Positions 23,960 to 31,373 of a DNA stretch of 33,480 nucleotides are shown here, piece by piece. The DNA comes from Candidatus Kaiserbacteria bacterium GW2011_GWA2_52_12 (GTDB taxonomy: Bacteria; Patescibacteriota; Minisyncoccia; Phycocordibacterales; UBA2100), in the NCBI GenBank assembly GCA_001004345.1, contig LCQW01000011.1:1-33480 (forward strand). The letters run 5' to 3'. The number at the start of each line of letters is the position of its first letter. Position 1 is the stretch's first letter. A program made the position numbers and the translations under genes. Below the pieces are notes generated by a model. That model saw only the letters and a program-made list of their open reading frames with translations, ran no database searches and had not been told where the DNA came from.

Positions 23960-24302
23960 TGGTTACCTCCTTTTCGAACTTTAACGCTTCCGCGTCGCGC
24001 TCGTTCCGCTTTGCTAATGCATCGAAGTCCTTTTTGCACGCAGCTCGCCGCGGCAAAACAACTTCGCGAAAGTATTTGTAACTTCCGGATCGAAAATCGA
24101 ACATGTCTGGGTATCGCGCATCGGCAGGCCCGACTCCCTGATTACGAAGCTCATCGCGCCGTCGCGCAAGCATCTCGTGAATAATAACAATATCGAAATC
24201 GAACAACCTTCCCGCCTTCTCTTCTGCCAGCAAATCGGGATACCTTGCTCTATTACGCCTCACACTGAAGCGCCACTGCAGATATTTGAAGAACAATTTC
24301 AT
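23946..24302 (-). CDS. Hypothetical protein upstream of the NDT-like gene
   Basis: 118 residues from MKLFFKYLQWRFSVRRNRAR, preceded by AGAGGTG; longer in-frame starts reach into dnaE antisense and are rejected. The N-terminus is basic and aromatic. PDLLAEEKAGRLFDFDIVII, HEMLARRRDELRNQGVGPAD, RYPDMFDFRSGSYKYFREVV and a charged helical tail follow. No family is recognised and no membrane span is seen. It overlaps the NDT-like gene by 14 nt and is divergent from dnaE. Confidence 0.65.
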   Translation of the reverse strand: MKLFFKYLQWRFSVRRNRARYPDLLAEEKAGRLFDFDIVIIHEMLARRRDELRNQGVGPADARYPDMFDFRSGSYKYFREVVLPRRAACKKDFDALAKRNERDAEALKFEKEVTNARL

Positions 24303-24333
24303 CGGAACACCTCTCGTTCGTTCACTGGAACGC

Positions 24334-24362
24334 ATACTACCAAACAGCGATGATATACTCAA
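24334..24362 (-). promoter_or_regulatory. Putative promoter of the 118-/91-residue gene pair
   Basis: Minus strand: TTGAGT, 17 nt, TAGTAT, about 30 nt before the start codon. Confidence 0.5.
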
Positions 24363-24366
24363 ATAC

Positions 24367-24417
24367 ATGTCGTCCGCCTTCGCTGAAGCTTCGGTGGGAC
24401 AAGCGCGCGCACTATGA
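24367..24417 (+). other. Repeat-derived 16-codon leader ORF overlapping the dnaE start
   Basis: ATG opens MSSAFAEASVGQARAL and its TGA overlaps the dnaE ATG (ATGA). The DNA holds an imperfect palindrome (GTCCGCC...GAAGCTTC...GGTGGGAC) of the sort that encodes FAEAS peptides in related genomes. It could be a coupled leader or just a palindrome insertion in the leader. Confidence 0.4.
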
Positions 24418-27400
24418 ATACATTCGTTCACCTTCATACCCACTCGCACTATTCCCTTCTCGAAGCTCTGCCGAAAATTCCCGAACTTGTAGCTGCCGCG
24501 AAGGCCGACGGTCAGGAAGCCCTCGCGCTCACCGATCTCGGCAACATGTATGGTTCGATCGAATTCTATAAAGAGTGTAAAAAGCAGGGAGTGAAGCCTG
24601 TTTTAGGGGTTGAATTTTTCATCGCACCCCGTACCAGGTTCAACAAGGAACATAAAACCGACGACCCTATCGCCCGCCTTATTTTGCTCGCGAAGAACAT
24701 GGCCGGATACCGCAATCTGATCCGCCTCGTGACCGCTTCGCATCTCGAAGGCTTCCATATTCGTCCCCGTATTGATCGCGAGCTCATGGAGAAATGTCGC
24801 GAGGGACTGATCGCTCTTTTGCCGCCCTTCTACGGTGAGCACGCACAGGCCGTCGCCAATCATGACTATGCGCATGCGGAACAGATCATCGAGTGGTACA
24901 AAAAAATATTCTCGGAAGATTGCTACTCCGAGATCACGCTGCACTCCGAGATAGAAGGCCACGATGCGCGCGTCAAAAAGATAATCGAGCTATCACGAAA
25001 GTTCTCTCTCCCGCTCGTCGCTGGTCATGACATCTTCTACCTCAAGCCGGAGGACGCGCTCGCGCGCGAGCTCGTCAACAAAATCCGCACCGGCGAGACA
25101 TTGAACAGGGACATCGAAGATGGCATACACGATCTCTCCTTCCAGACGCAAAAACAGATGGAAGAGAAATTCAAGAAATTACCCGAAGCACTTGAGACCC
25201 CCGCGCGTATCGCGAGTGAATGTAATCTTGAGTTGACTCTCGGCAAAGCAATATTCCCCTATTTCCCCATAGCCGCAGGGACGACGCACGACAAAGAGCT
25301 GCGTGCGCGCGCCGAATTGGGAATTAAAGAGCGCGAGATGCACGACACGCCGGCACTCCGGGAACGCATGGAATATGAGCTCGGTATTATTGCAAAAAAG
25401 AGATATGCAGGATACTTTTTGATCGTCGCCGACATGCTCCGGCACTCGCGCGAGACGGGTATCTACACCAATACGAGAGGCTCCGCTGCCGGTTCGCTTG
25501 TCTCGTATCTGTGCCACATCACGACCGTCGACCCGATCGCTTTCCAGATGCCATTCGAGCGCTTTCTCAATCCGGAGCGGCCGACCGCGCCAGATATCGA
25601 CATGGATATCGCCGACAATCGCCGCGACGAACTAATCGAATACGTGCGGCACAAATATGGAGAAGATAAGGTCGCGCAGATCGGCACGTTCGGCACCATG
25701 ATGGCCCGCGCCGCGGTGCGTGATTGTGCACGCGCGCTCGGACATCCGTACGGCTTGGCCGACCGGCTCGCAAAATTGATCCCGTTCGGTAAACAAGGAT
25801 TTCCGGTCACGATCGAAAGCGCGCTCAAAGATACGCCGGATCTGCAGCTCGCACGTGAGAAAGATGCGGATGCGCGCGAGATATTGGACCTCGCACAAAA
25901 AGTCGAAGGTAATGCGCGGCACGTCGGCGTACATGCGGCAGGTATCGTCATCGCGCCGGGTCCGGTCGTTGATTTCGTGCCGATCCAACTCGACCCCAAG
26001 GGCGGTAAGACTATCACACAGTACGATATGTACTCGATAGCCGACGAGTATGGTGGCATCGGGCTACTCAAATTCGATATCCTGGGCCTCACCAACCTTT
26101 CCGTCTTGGCCGACGCGGTCGGACGAGTAAAAAATCGTCTGGACATCAACGTCGATCTCGACAAAATACCGCTCGACGACAAAAAAACATTCGAAATGCT
26201 CGCGCGCGGCGAGACGCTCGGTGTATTCCAAATGGCCGGCAGCGGCATGACAGCGTATCTCAAAGACCTCAAACCAACCGTGATACACGACTTGAACGCA
26301 ATGGTCGCGCTCTATCGTCCCGGCCCGATGGCGTTCATCCCCGACTACATTGAGCGCAAAAAAAATCCTTCGCGCGTGCGCTACCTCGACCCTAGAATGG
26401 AAGCGATACTGAAACCGACCTACGGCGTTCTTATTTACCAAGATGATGTCATGATGATCGCCGTGCAACTCGCCGGCTATTCATGGGGCGAGGCCGACAA
26501 ACTCCGCAAAGCAATGGGCAAGAAAATACCCGCAGACATGCAGGCGCAAAAAGACCATCTCATTTCAGGGTGCATCGAGCGCGGAATGAAAAAAGACATC
26601 GCGCAACAACTATGGGAACAGATAGAGACATTCGCCGCGTATGGTTTCAATAAAGCGCACGCCGCGAGCTACGGCAATCTCGCGTACAAGACCGCGTACA
26701 TGAAAGCGAATTTCCCCGTTGATTACATGGCCGCTGTACTCACCGCCGATGCGGGCGATGTGGAAAAAATCGCGGAGATTGTCGCTGAATGCAAGCGCAT
26801 GGGGATCAAGGTGCTTCCGCCGTCGATCAATGAAAGCTACGGTAATTTCACCGTAGTGGATGACACACATATTCGCTTCGGACTCTACTCGATAAAAAAT
26901 TTTGGAAGCGGAGTAGGGGATTCGATCATCAGAGCCCGCGAAGAAAAAGGTCACTTCACAACGATCGCCGACTTTCTCGCACGTATTCCCGACAAAAATC
27001 TCAACAAGAAATCGCTCGAATCACTCATAGAGTGCGGCGCGCTCGACGAAATAGGCGAACGAGGCCAGTTGATAAAAAACAGCGAAATGCTCCTCACCTA
27101 TCACCGCGAACACGTCAATGTGAGGGCCGATCAGTCGTCGCTTTTTGGAGCAGGACATCGATCGGAAGCATCACTAAAGCTTCTGCCAGCACCGGCAGCC
27201 ACGATGGACGAGCGTCTCGTATGGGAAAAAGAACTTTTGGGACTCTACGTTTCTGGTCACCCGCTCGACAAACACAAAGCAAAACTCGGTAGCGGCAAGA
27301 ACACTATCAAACACGCGAAAGAACACCTCAAAGGTGTGGAAACGGTCATTGGCGGTTTTGTCGAATCGGTGCAATCCATTCTTACCAAAAACGGCGAGCA

Positions 27401-27578
27401 CATGGGATTCCTCAAAATGTCTGACTTTTCCGATTCGATAGAAGTCGTCGCATTCCCACGCATCTACAAAGAACATGAAAATCTTCTCGTCGCCGGTTCA
27501 TGCATTCTCATCAAAGGTCGGATATCGTCGCGCAACGGAATCCCATCGTTCGTCATTGAAAAAGCAAAAGCTCTTTAG
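24414..27578 (+). CDS. dnaE: DNA polymerase III alpha subunit
   Basis: Replicative polymerase, 1,054 residues, slightly shorter than the usual ~1,160. It begins with the PHP domain FVHLHTHSHYSLLEALPKI. The polymerase core has NTRGSAAGSLVSYLCHIT and the catalytic PDIDMDIADNRRDELIEYV aspartates. It continues with VGVHAAGIVIAPGPV, GLLKFDILGLTNL and FAAYGFNKAHAASYGNLAYK. The helix-hairpin-helix part and an OB-fold (VIGGFVESVQSILTKNGEHM) close the protein soon after, so the usual C-terminal tau-binding region is reduced. The frame is intact throughout. It is divergent from the 118-residue gene and followed by thrS. The start overlaps a short leader ORF, and no clear Shine-Dalgarno is visible. Confidence 0.97.
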   Translation: MNTFVHLHTHSHYSLLEALPKIPELVAAAKADGQEALALTDLGNMYGSIEFYKECKKQGVKPVLGVEFFIAPRTRFNKEHKTDDPIARLILLAKNMAGYRNLIRLVTASHLEGFHIRPRIDRELMEKCREGLIALLPPFYGEHAQAVANHDYAHAEQIIEWYKKIFSEDCYSEITLHSEIEGHDARVKKIIELSRKFSLPLVAGHDIFYLKPEDALARELVNKIRTGETLNRDIEDGIHDLSFQTQKQMEEKFKKLPEALETPARIASECNLELTLGKAIFPYFPIAAGTTHDKELRARAELGIKEREMHDTPALRERMEYELGIIAKKRYAGYFLIVADMLRHSRETGIYTNTRGSAAGSLVSYLCHITTVDPIAFQMPFERFLNPERPTAPDIDMDIADNRRDELIEYVRHKYGEDKVAQIGTFGTMMARAAVRDCARALGHPYGLADRLAKLIPFGKQGFPVTIESALKDTPDLQLAREKDADAREILDLAQKVEGNARHVGVHAAGIVIAPGPVVDFVPIQLDPKGGKTITQYDMYSIADEYGGIGLLKFDILGLTNLSVLADAVGRVKNRLDINVDLDKIPLDDKKTFEMLARGETLGVFQMAGSGMTAYLKDLKPTVIHDLNAMVALYRPGPMAFIPDYIERKKNPSRVRYLDPRMEAILKPTYGVLIYQDDVMMIAVQLAGYSWGEADKLRKAMGKKIPADMQAQKDHLISGCIERGMKKDIAQQLWEQIETFAAYGFNKAHAASYGNLAYKTAYMKANFPVDYMAAVLTADAGDVEKIAEIVAECKRMGIKVLPPSINESYGNFTVVDDTHIRFGLYSIKNFGSGVGDSIIRAREEKGHFTTIADFLARIPDKNLNKKSLESLIECGALDEIGERGQLIKNSEMLLTYHREHVNVRADQSSLFGAGHRSEASLKLLPAPAATMDERLVWEKELLGLYVSGHPLDKHKAKLGSGKNTIKHAKEHLKGVETVIGGFVESVQSILTKNGEHMGFLKMSDFSDSIEVVAFPRIYKEHENLLVAGSCILIKGRISSRNGIPSFVIEKAKAL

Positions 27579-27636
27579 TAGCGAAACCGGTGAACACTTT
27601 TTTGTACTATAGTAATATCTGCTATCATAGACTTTT

Positions 27637-28839
27637 ATGGCTGAAATCGATCAAATCAGACACACGCTCTCTCACCTCACCGTAGCCGCGGTGCGCGAAT
27701 TATGGCCGGGATCCCAAAATGCGATCGGGCCGGCAATCGACAACGGCTTTTATCAAGATTTTGAAATCGCGGGAACAATAACCGATGCCGATCTGCCGAA
27801 GATAGAGGCGAAAATGCGGGAATTCTTGCCGAAATGGACTGGTTTCGAAAAAAAAGAAGTAAGCAAAGAAGAGGCCCTGAAAGAATTCGCGTGGAACAAA
27901 TACAAATGCGAGCTTATCGAAGAGTTCGCAGACCAGGATAAAAAAATTACTTTTCACAATGCACCGGGACTCGTGGACCTCTGCAAGGGCGGTCACACGG
28001 AAAACCCGGCTAAAGAAATCGCCCCGGATTCCTTCAAACTCGACCGTGTCGCGGGCGCGTACTGGCGCGGTGATGAGAAAAATATAATGCTCACGCGCAT
28101 CTACGGTCTCGCGTTCGGCACAAAGGCCGAACTCGACGCCTACCTCACGCAGCGCGAAGAAGCCGCCAAGCGTGACCACCGCAAGCTCGGGAAAGAGATG
28201 GACCTTTTTATCACCTCCGAGCTCGTCGGTCAGGGCCTTCCGCTCTGGACGCCACGAGGGACCATCTTCCGCAATACGCTCGATGCATACGTGTGGGAAT
28301 TGCGCTCCAAACATGGATATCAACAGGTCACCATTCCTCACATCACAAAAAAAGATTTGTATGAAAAGTCCGGCCATTGGGCAAAATTCGCCAATGAGCT
28401 GTTCCGCATCGAGACGCGAGAAGGCAAAGAGTACGCACTGAAGCCCATGAACTGTCCGCACCATACGCAGATATTCGCGCGCAAGCCGCATTCGTACCGC
28501 GAAATGCCACAGCGTTATGCCGAGACGACGATGGTCTACCGCGACGAACAATCGGGAGAACTCGGGGGACTCACGCGCGTCATTTCCATCACACAAGACG
28601 ATTCGCACGTCTTTTGTCGCGTGGACCAAGTGCGCGATGAATTTTTTATCGTCTGGGACATTATCGAAAAATTCTACGGCACGTTCGGCTTCAAGCTCCG
28701 TGTGCGCCTTTCCTTCCACGACCCGAATGAGATGCAAAAATATCTCGGCACGCCGGAGATATGGAAAAATGCCGAAGAGGCTCTGCGCAGGCCAACTCGA
28801 CATGAATTTGCCAGAACGGTTCGACCTCACCTGCGTTAA
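27637..28839 (+). CDS. thrS: Threonyl-tRNA synthetase, N-terminal and catalytic part (frame broken)
   Basis: Class II synthetase that charges tRNA-Thr. It starts directly at the editing domain (HTLSH near residue 9 and LCKGGH near 115 form its metal/editing site) and lacks the N-terminal TGS domain. Catalytic motifs: KPMNCPHHTQIF with the zinc Cys, and motif 2 region VYRDEQSGELGGLTR then SITQDDSHVFC. The true product runs to about EIWKNAEEALR; the last ~14 residues are out of frame. At that point about 40 codons (including the GAFYGPK block and third zinc ligand) are missing and the reading frame changes. The gene follows dnaE by 58 nt. Confidence 0.9.
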   Translation: MAEIDQIRHTLSHLTVAAVRELWPGSQNAIGPAIDNGFYQDFEIAGTITDADLPKIEAKMREFLPKWTGFEKKEVSKEEALKEFAWNKYKCELIEEFADQDKKITFHNAPGLVDLCKGGHTENPAKEIAPDSFKLDRVAGAYWRGDEKNIMLTRIYGLAFGTKAELDAYLTQREEAAKRDHRKLGKEMDLFITSELVGQGLPLWTPRGTIFRNTLDAYVWELRSKHGYQQVTIPHITKKDLYEKSGHWAKFANELFRIETREGKEYALKPMNCPHHTQIFARKPHSYREMPQRYAETTMVYRDEQSGELGGLTRVISITQDDSHVFCRVDQVRDEFFIVWDIIEKFYGTFGFKLRVRLSFHDPNEMQKYLGTPEIWKNAEEALRRPTRHEFARTVRPHLR

Positions 28840-29248
28840 CGAGAAGAGCGAGAAGGAACGCATCGTCATGATCCACTGCGCCATCATGGGCTCGATAGAG
28901 CGCTTTTCGGCTGTGCTCATCGAACACCTTGCCGGAGTCTTCCCCGTGTGGCTCTCGCCCGTGCAAGTGCGTGTGTTACCGATTTCCGAAAAACATTCAG
29001 AGTACGCGCGCGGAACATTGTCCGAATTACGTACGCACGGCATTCGCGCTGAAATGGACGACACCGAAAGTCTCGGTAAGCGCATCCGCAATGTGAAGAT
29101 CGAAAAAATTCCGTATTTCCTCGTCATCGGAGAAGAAGAAGTGAATGCACAAACAGCCACACTTGAAAGCCGCACAGGAAAAGTGGGCGCATTTCCTGTG
29201 AGCGATATCATTTCAAAACTATTGGAAGAAATCCGTAATCGCGATTAA
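28802..29248 (+). CDS. thrS: Threonyl-tRNA synthetase, C-terminal part (frame broken)
   Basis: Continues thrS in another frame, from QLDMNLPERFDLTCV; ATG is simply the first Met of the fragment. Motif 3, IHCAIMGSIERFSAVLIEH, with the conserved Arg is present. The anticodon-binding domain follows: VWLSPVQVRVLPISEKHSEY, RAEMDDTESLGKRIRN, KIPYFLVIGEEEV. The fragment cannot be active alone. It would complete a normal ThrRS if the ~40 missing codons were restored between the parts. Confidence 0.88.
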   Translation: MNLPERFDLTCVNEKSEKERIVMIHCAIMGSIERFSAVLIEHLAGVFPVWLSPVQVRVLPISEKHSEYARGTLSELRTHGIRAEMDDTESLGKRIRNVKIEKIPYFLVIGEEEVNAQTATLESRTGKVGAFPVSDIISKLLEEIRNRD

Positions 29249-29293
29249 CGGTATTCATCGCCTATAGATTCTCACTTTTTCCTGTTCTACAAC

Positions 29294-29337
29294 ATATACT
29301 GCCTCAATGTATTGCCTCACAATGTACTGCTTTCACG
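29294..29337 (+). repeat. Three imperfect direct repeats
   Basis: ATATACTGCCTC, ATGTATTGCCTC and ATGTACTGCTTTC begin at 29294, 29307 and 29322 (spacings 13 and 15). They stand directly before a 36-nt palindrome in the thrS/PaaX-like intergenic region. Confidence 0.45.
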
Positions 29338-29339
29338 CA

Positions 29340-29375
29340 TACACCAAAAGTAAGCTATAGCTTACTTTTGGTGTA
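29340..29375. repeat. Perfect 36-nt palindrome
   Basis: TACACCAAAAGTAAGCTA followed by its exact reverse complement, with no loop. It lies between the ends of two convergent genes (thrS and the PaaX-like fragment). It could be a bidirectional terminator-like hairpin, an operator or a dispersed palindromic element. Confidence 0.85.
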
Positions 29376-29405
29376 GTTAAATTTACCCACATCTCCTGTA
29401 CTATC

Positions 29406-29690
29406 CTATGCGCGTAGACCAAATTCCTTGCAAAGCCGTTGATCACCCTCCAATTGATCAACAATCATATACAGAACATCGCGACCAATCCTAAAATCAG
29501 CCTTGAGAAGAGTTATCAAATCCTCACAGTCATATGGGTATATCCATACACTATCTTGGAGACGTTTAAATCCGATCACCGTCAGAGTACGTCGCATTTT
29601 TTCTCGCAAAGATCTGCGGTACTCCGGAATATCAAAAATCAACTTTTCTGAAAACAAAAACTCTCCTTTCGGAGAGTTTTTGTTTTTCAC
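29406..29690 (-). CDS. PaaX/Cas2-like C-terminal domain, orphan fragment
   Basis: 94 residues as an open frame. The core KLIFDIPEYRRSLREKMRRT, VIGFKRLQDSVWIYPYDCED, LLKADFRIGRDVLYMIVDQL matches the ferredoxin-like C-terminal domain of PaaX-type repressors in Patescibacteria, a fold shared with Cas2. The winged-helix N-terminal domain is absent. The first ~14 codons are simply the sequence of a terminator hairpin, so the natural start is lost or lies inside (no good Shine-Dalgarno). Most likely it is a truncated pseudogene; a stand-alone small domain is the alternative. No CRISPR array or other cas gene is nearby, so a Cas2 role is unlikely. Confidence 0.65.
   Translation of the reverse strand: MKNKNSPKGEFLFSEKLIFDIPEYRRSLREKMRRTLTVIGFKRLQDSVWIYPYDCEDLITLLKADFRIGRDVLYMIVDQLEGDQRLCKEFGLRA
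29656..29681. terminator. Bidirectional intrinsic terminator
   Basis: CTCTCC-TTTC-GGAGAG flanked by five A and five T, then TGTTTTT. It can act in either direction and lies at the 5' edge of the PaaX-like fragment. Confidence 0.85.
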
Positions 29691-29693
29691 TTT

Positions 29694-29770
29694 GCTTGTC
29701 CTGCGAAGCCTTGCCTGTCCTTCCGTAGCTTTACGCGAAGGAGGAGCGAAGCGGGAGAGCTCGACGGGCG
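29694..29770. repeat. Repetitive GAAG/CTTC-rich intergenic segment
   Basis: Short self-complementary words (TCCTGCGAAGCC, TCCTTCCG, CGCGAAGGAGGAGCGAAGC) of the type that recurs in Patescibacteria intergenic DNA. It contains no gene. Confidence 0.45.
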
Positions 29771-29788
29771 GCGGCTTTTTCTGATTAA

Positions 29789-31246
29789 TTAATTGCGAGT
29801 GATCATGATGCGAGGCGCACTACCGTCCTCTGACATATAGAAGTCCATTGAATCATGCGTTACGTCCCGGTGTTCAGCGACGGGAAGATTGAATGCAGGC
29901 GTATCGACAGGAAGATCGCGGATCGGAGCTGCTGCTTTTGCTACCGGCGCCTCTTCGATATCGCGTTCAGGCACAGTAGTAGTAGAAGTACGGCGACCGC
30001 TCACCTCCGCTTGCTTCGGCGAGGCACTGCGCACCATTTCACTCGCGAGCGCGAGCGCACCGCCCTGGTAGTAGACCACGAGGTACGCTGCCGCGACTGC
30101 GAAGCCAAGGAGCACCACCCAGTACATCGCGTTCCCGATCGGCCCGAAATCAAAGCCGGTGTAGGGTATCTGCGAGAGAGACACATACGGAGCGGGAGTC
30201 GTTGTCGGCGGAACGTACGTCGACGTGTAGTAGTACGTCGCCTGGCAGTTTGCACTCTGACCATTCTGACCATAGACCGTCATCGTGTAGATCTGATTTG
30301 TCCCCGGCGAGACGAGCCGCGAACCCGACGTGTTCACATTGCCGATGCTCGGACTGATGTAGGCCGAGGTGGCGTACGAAGATGTCCATGTGAGCATCGC
30401 CTGGTTGCTGCCGTAGTTGTAGCTACCGTAATTGTTCGCAATCGTGAGTGTGCAGTACGGCGCTTGGTATGTGTATGTCGGTTGCTGCGGGTAGACGTAC
30501 TGGATCGGATACTGAATGATCGGCATCTGGTAGACCGGCGTGACTGGCGCTTGCTGCGGCACGTTCACCACCACGTTGATGTTGTTGGTGCTGTTGCCGG
30601 AGTTCGATACAGAGCTGTTGCTTGTCGAGTTTGAATTGCTCGAACTGGTGTTGGTATTTGTATTCGTGCTTGTAACAATGTTCTCGTTGAAGTTGACGTT
30701 CTCATTCGTATTGGTGTTCTCGTTGACGCTCGTAACTTCATTCGCAATAGAAACCGGTTGACCGATCGGAACGATGCTGTACGACAGGGTTTGGTTGATC
30801 GGTCGAGGCTCTGGACGCGATGTCGGAGTCGGCGTTTGATAGTACGAGGTCGGATGCCCGATGGAAACCGGGTAGCTCGAAACGCTCGGGTAGAAGCCCT
30901 GGCCGGCAGAATACATCACACCGTCAGAGCCATAGTATGTCGGCGCTTCAGAGTAATACGGGGAATAGGTCGAGTCGTAGCCGAGTGAATACGAAGAATC
31001 ATAACCGGGACTATACGTGGAATCGTATCCGGGTGTGTACGCCCAATCATAGCCGGGATCGTAGGAATAACTCGAGCCCGCATCGTACGAATAGTCGTAG
31101 CCAGGATCGTAGGAGTAGCTGGAGCCTCCACCACAGAAATCACAGCCGTCATATTGCGCATACGCGTTCGGCGCAAAAGCAGAGACCATCGTCACAACGG
31201 CGATTGTCACAAGCACAGAACCGAAACTTTTTTGTAATGTATTCAT
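29789..31246 (-). CDS. Tyr- and Asn-rich exported, membrane-anchored surface protein
   Basis: 485 residues from MNTLQKSFGSVLVTIAVVT. The signal peptide ends near APNAYAQYD. Residues ~30-100 are tandem repeats of the type SYDPGYD/STYSPGYD, then a Pro/Tyr linker. Residues ~160-215 are an Asn/Thr/Ser tract (NENTNTNENVNFNEN..). A beta-rich domain with a Cys pair (YCTLTIANNYGS...SANCQATYYY) follows. IPYTGFDFGPIG, a sortase-like motif variant, precedes one membrane span (AMYWVVLLGFAVAAAYLVVY) and a charged tail of ~100 residues. That long tail makes sortase anchoring doubtful. It is probably a cell-surface fibre or adhesin-like protein (inference). A perfect consensus promoter stands upstream. Confidence 0.8.
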   Translation of the reverse strand: MNTLQKSFGSVLVTIAVVTMVSAFAPNAYAQYDGCDFCGGGSSYSYDPGYDYSYDAGSSYSYDPGYDWAYTPGYDSTYSPGYDSSYSLGYDSTYSPYYSEAPTYYGSDGVMYSAGQGFYPSVSSYPVSIGHPTSYYQTPTPTSRPEPRPINQTLSYSIVPIGQPVSIANEVTSVNENTNTNENVNFNENIVTSTNTNTNTSSSNSNSTSNSSVSNSGNSTNNINVVVNVPQQAPVTPVYQMPIIQYPIQYVYPQQPTYTYQAPYCTLTIANNYGSYNYGSNQAMLTWTSSYATSAYISPSIGNVNTSGSRLVSPGTNQIYTMTVYGQNGQSANCQATYYYTSTYVPPTTTPAPYVSLSQIPYTGFDFGPIGNAMYWVVLLGFAVAAAYLVVYYQGGALALASEMVRSASPKQAEVSGRRTSTTTVPERDIEEAPVAKAAAPIRDLPVDTPAFNLPVAEHRDVTHDSMDFYMSEDGSAPRIMITRN

Positions 31247-31274
31247 ACGACTATGATTTATTATTAACATGGAA

Positions 31275-31302
31275 ATTATACTGCTAATTTTCTACTTGTC
31301 AA
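31275..31302 (-). promoter_or_regulatory. Consensus promoter of the surface protein gene
   Basis: Minus strand: TTGACA, 16 nt, TATAAT, both perfect boxes, about 30 nt before the start codon. This suggests strong constitutive expression. Confidence 0.88.
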
Positions 31303-31321
31303 GGTCTAAAAGGGGTTATTT

Positions 31322-31353
31322 TGAGCCGCGGAATATGCATGTCCCGCGGCTCA
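31322..31353. repeat. Hairpin between the surface protein promoter and the next gene
   Basis: TGAGCCGCGG and CCGCGGCTCA form a ten-bp stem with a 12-nt loop containing the palindrome ATGCAT. It lies about 15-20 nt after the upstream gene's stop on the minus strand; AAAATAA instead of T follows, so it is not a canonical terminator. Confidence 0.6.
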
Positions 31354-31373
31354 CTCTAGTGTAAAGAACTACT

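Noticed and set aside
27700-29211. 503-residue minus-strand open frame opposite thrS
   Set aside because: Antisense shadow; the plus strand carries clear ThrRS motifs on both sides of the break.
29294-29337. CRISPR array from the short direct repeats
   Set aside because: The units are 12-15 nt, adjacent and imperfect, with no spacers.
29406-29690. Cas2 of a CRISPR system
   Set aside because: No repeat-spacer array and no other cas gene; the sequence matches PaaX-type C-terminal domains better.
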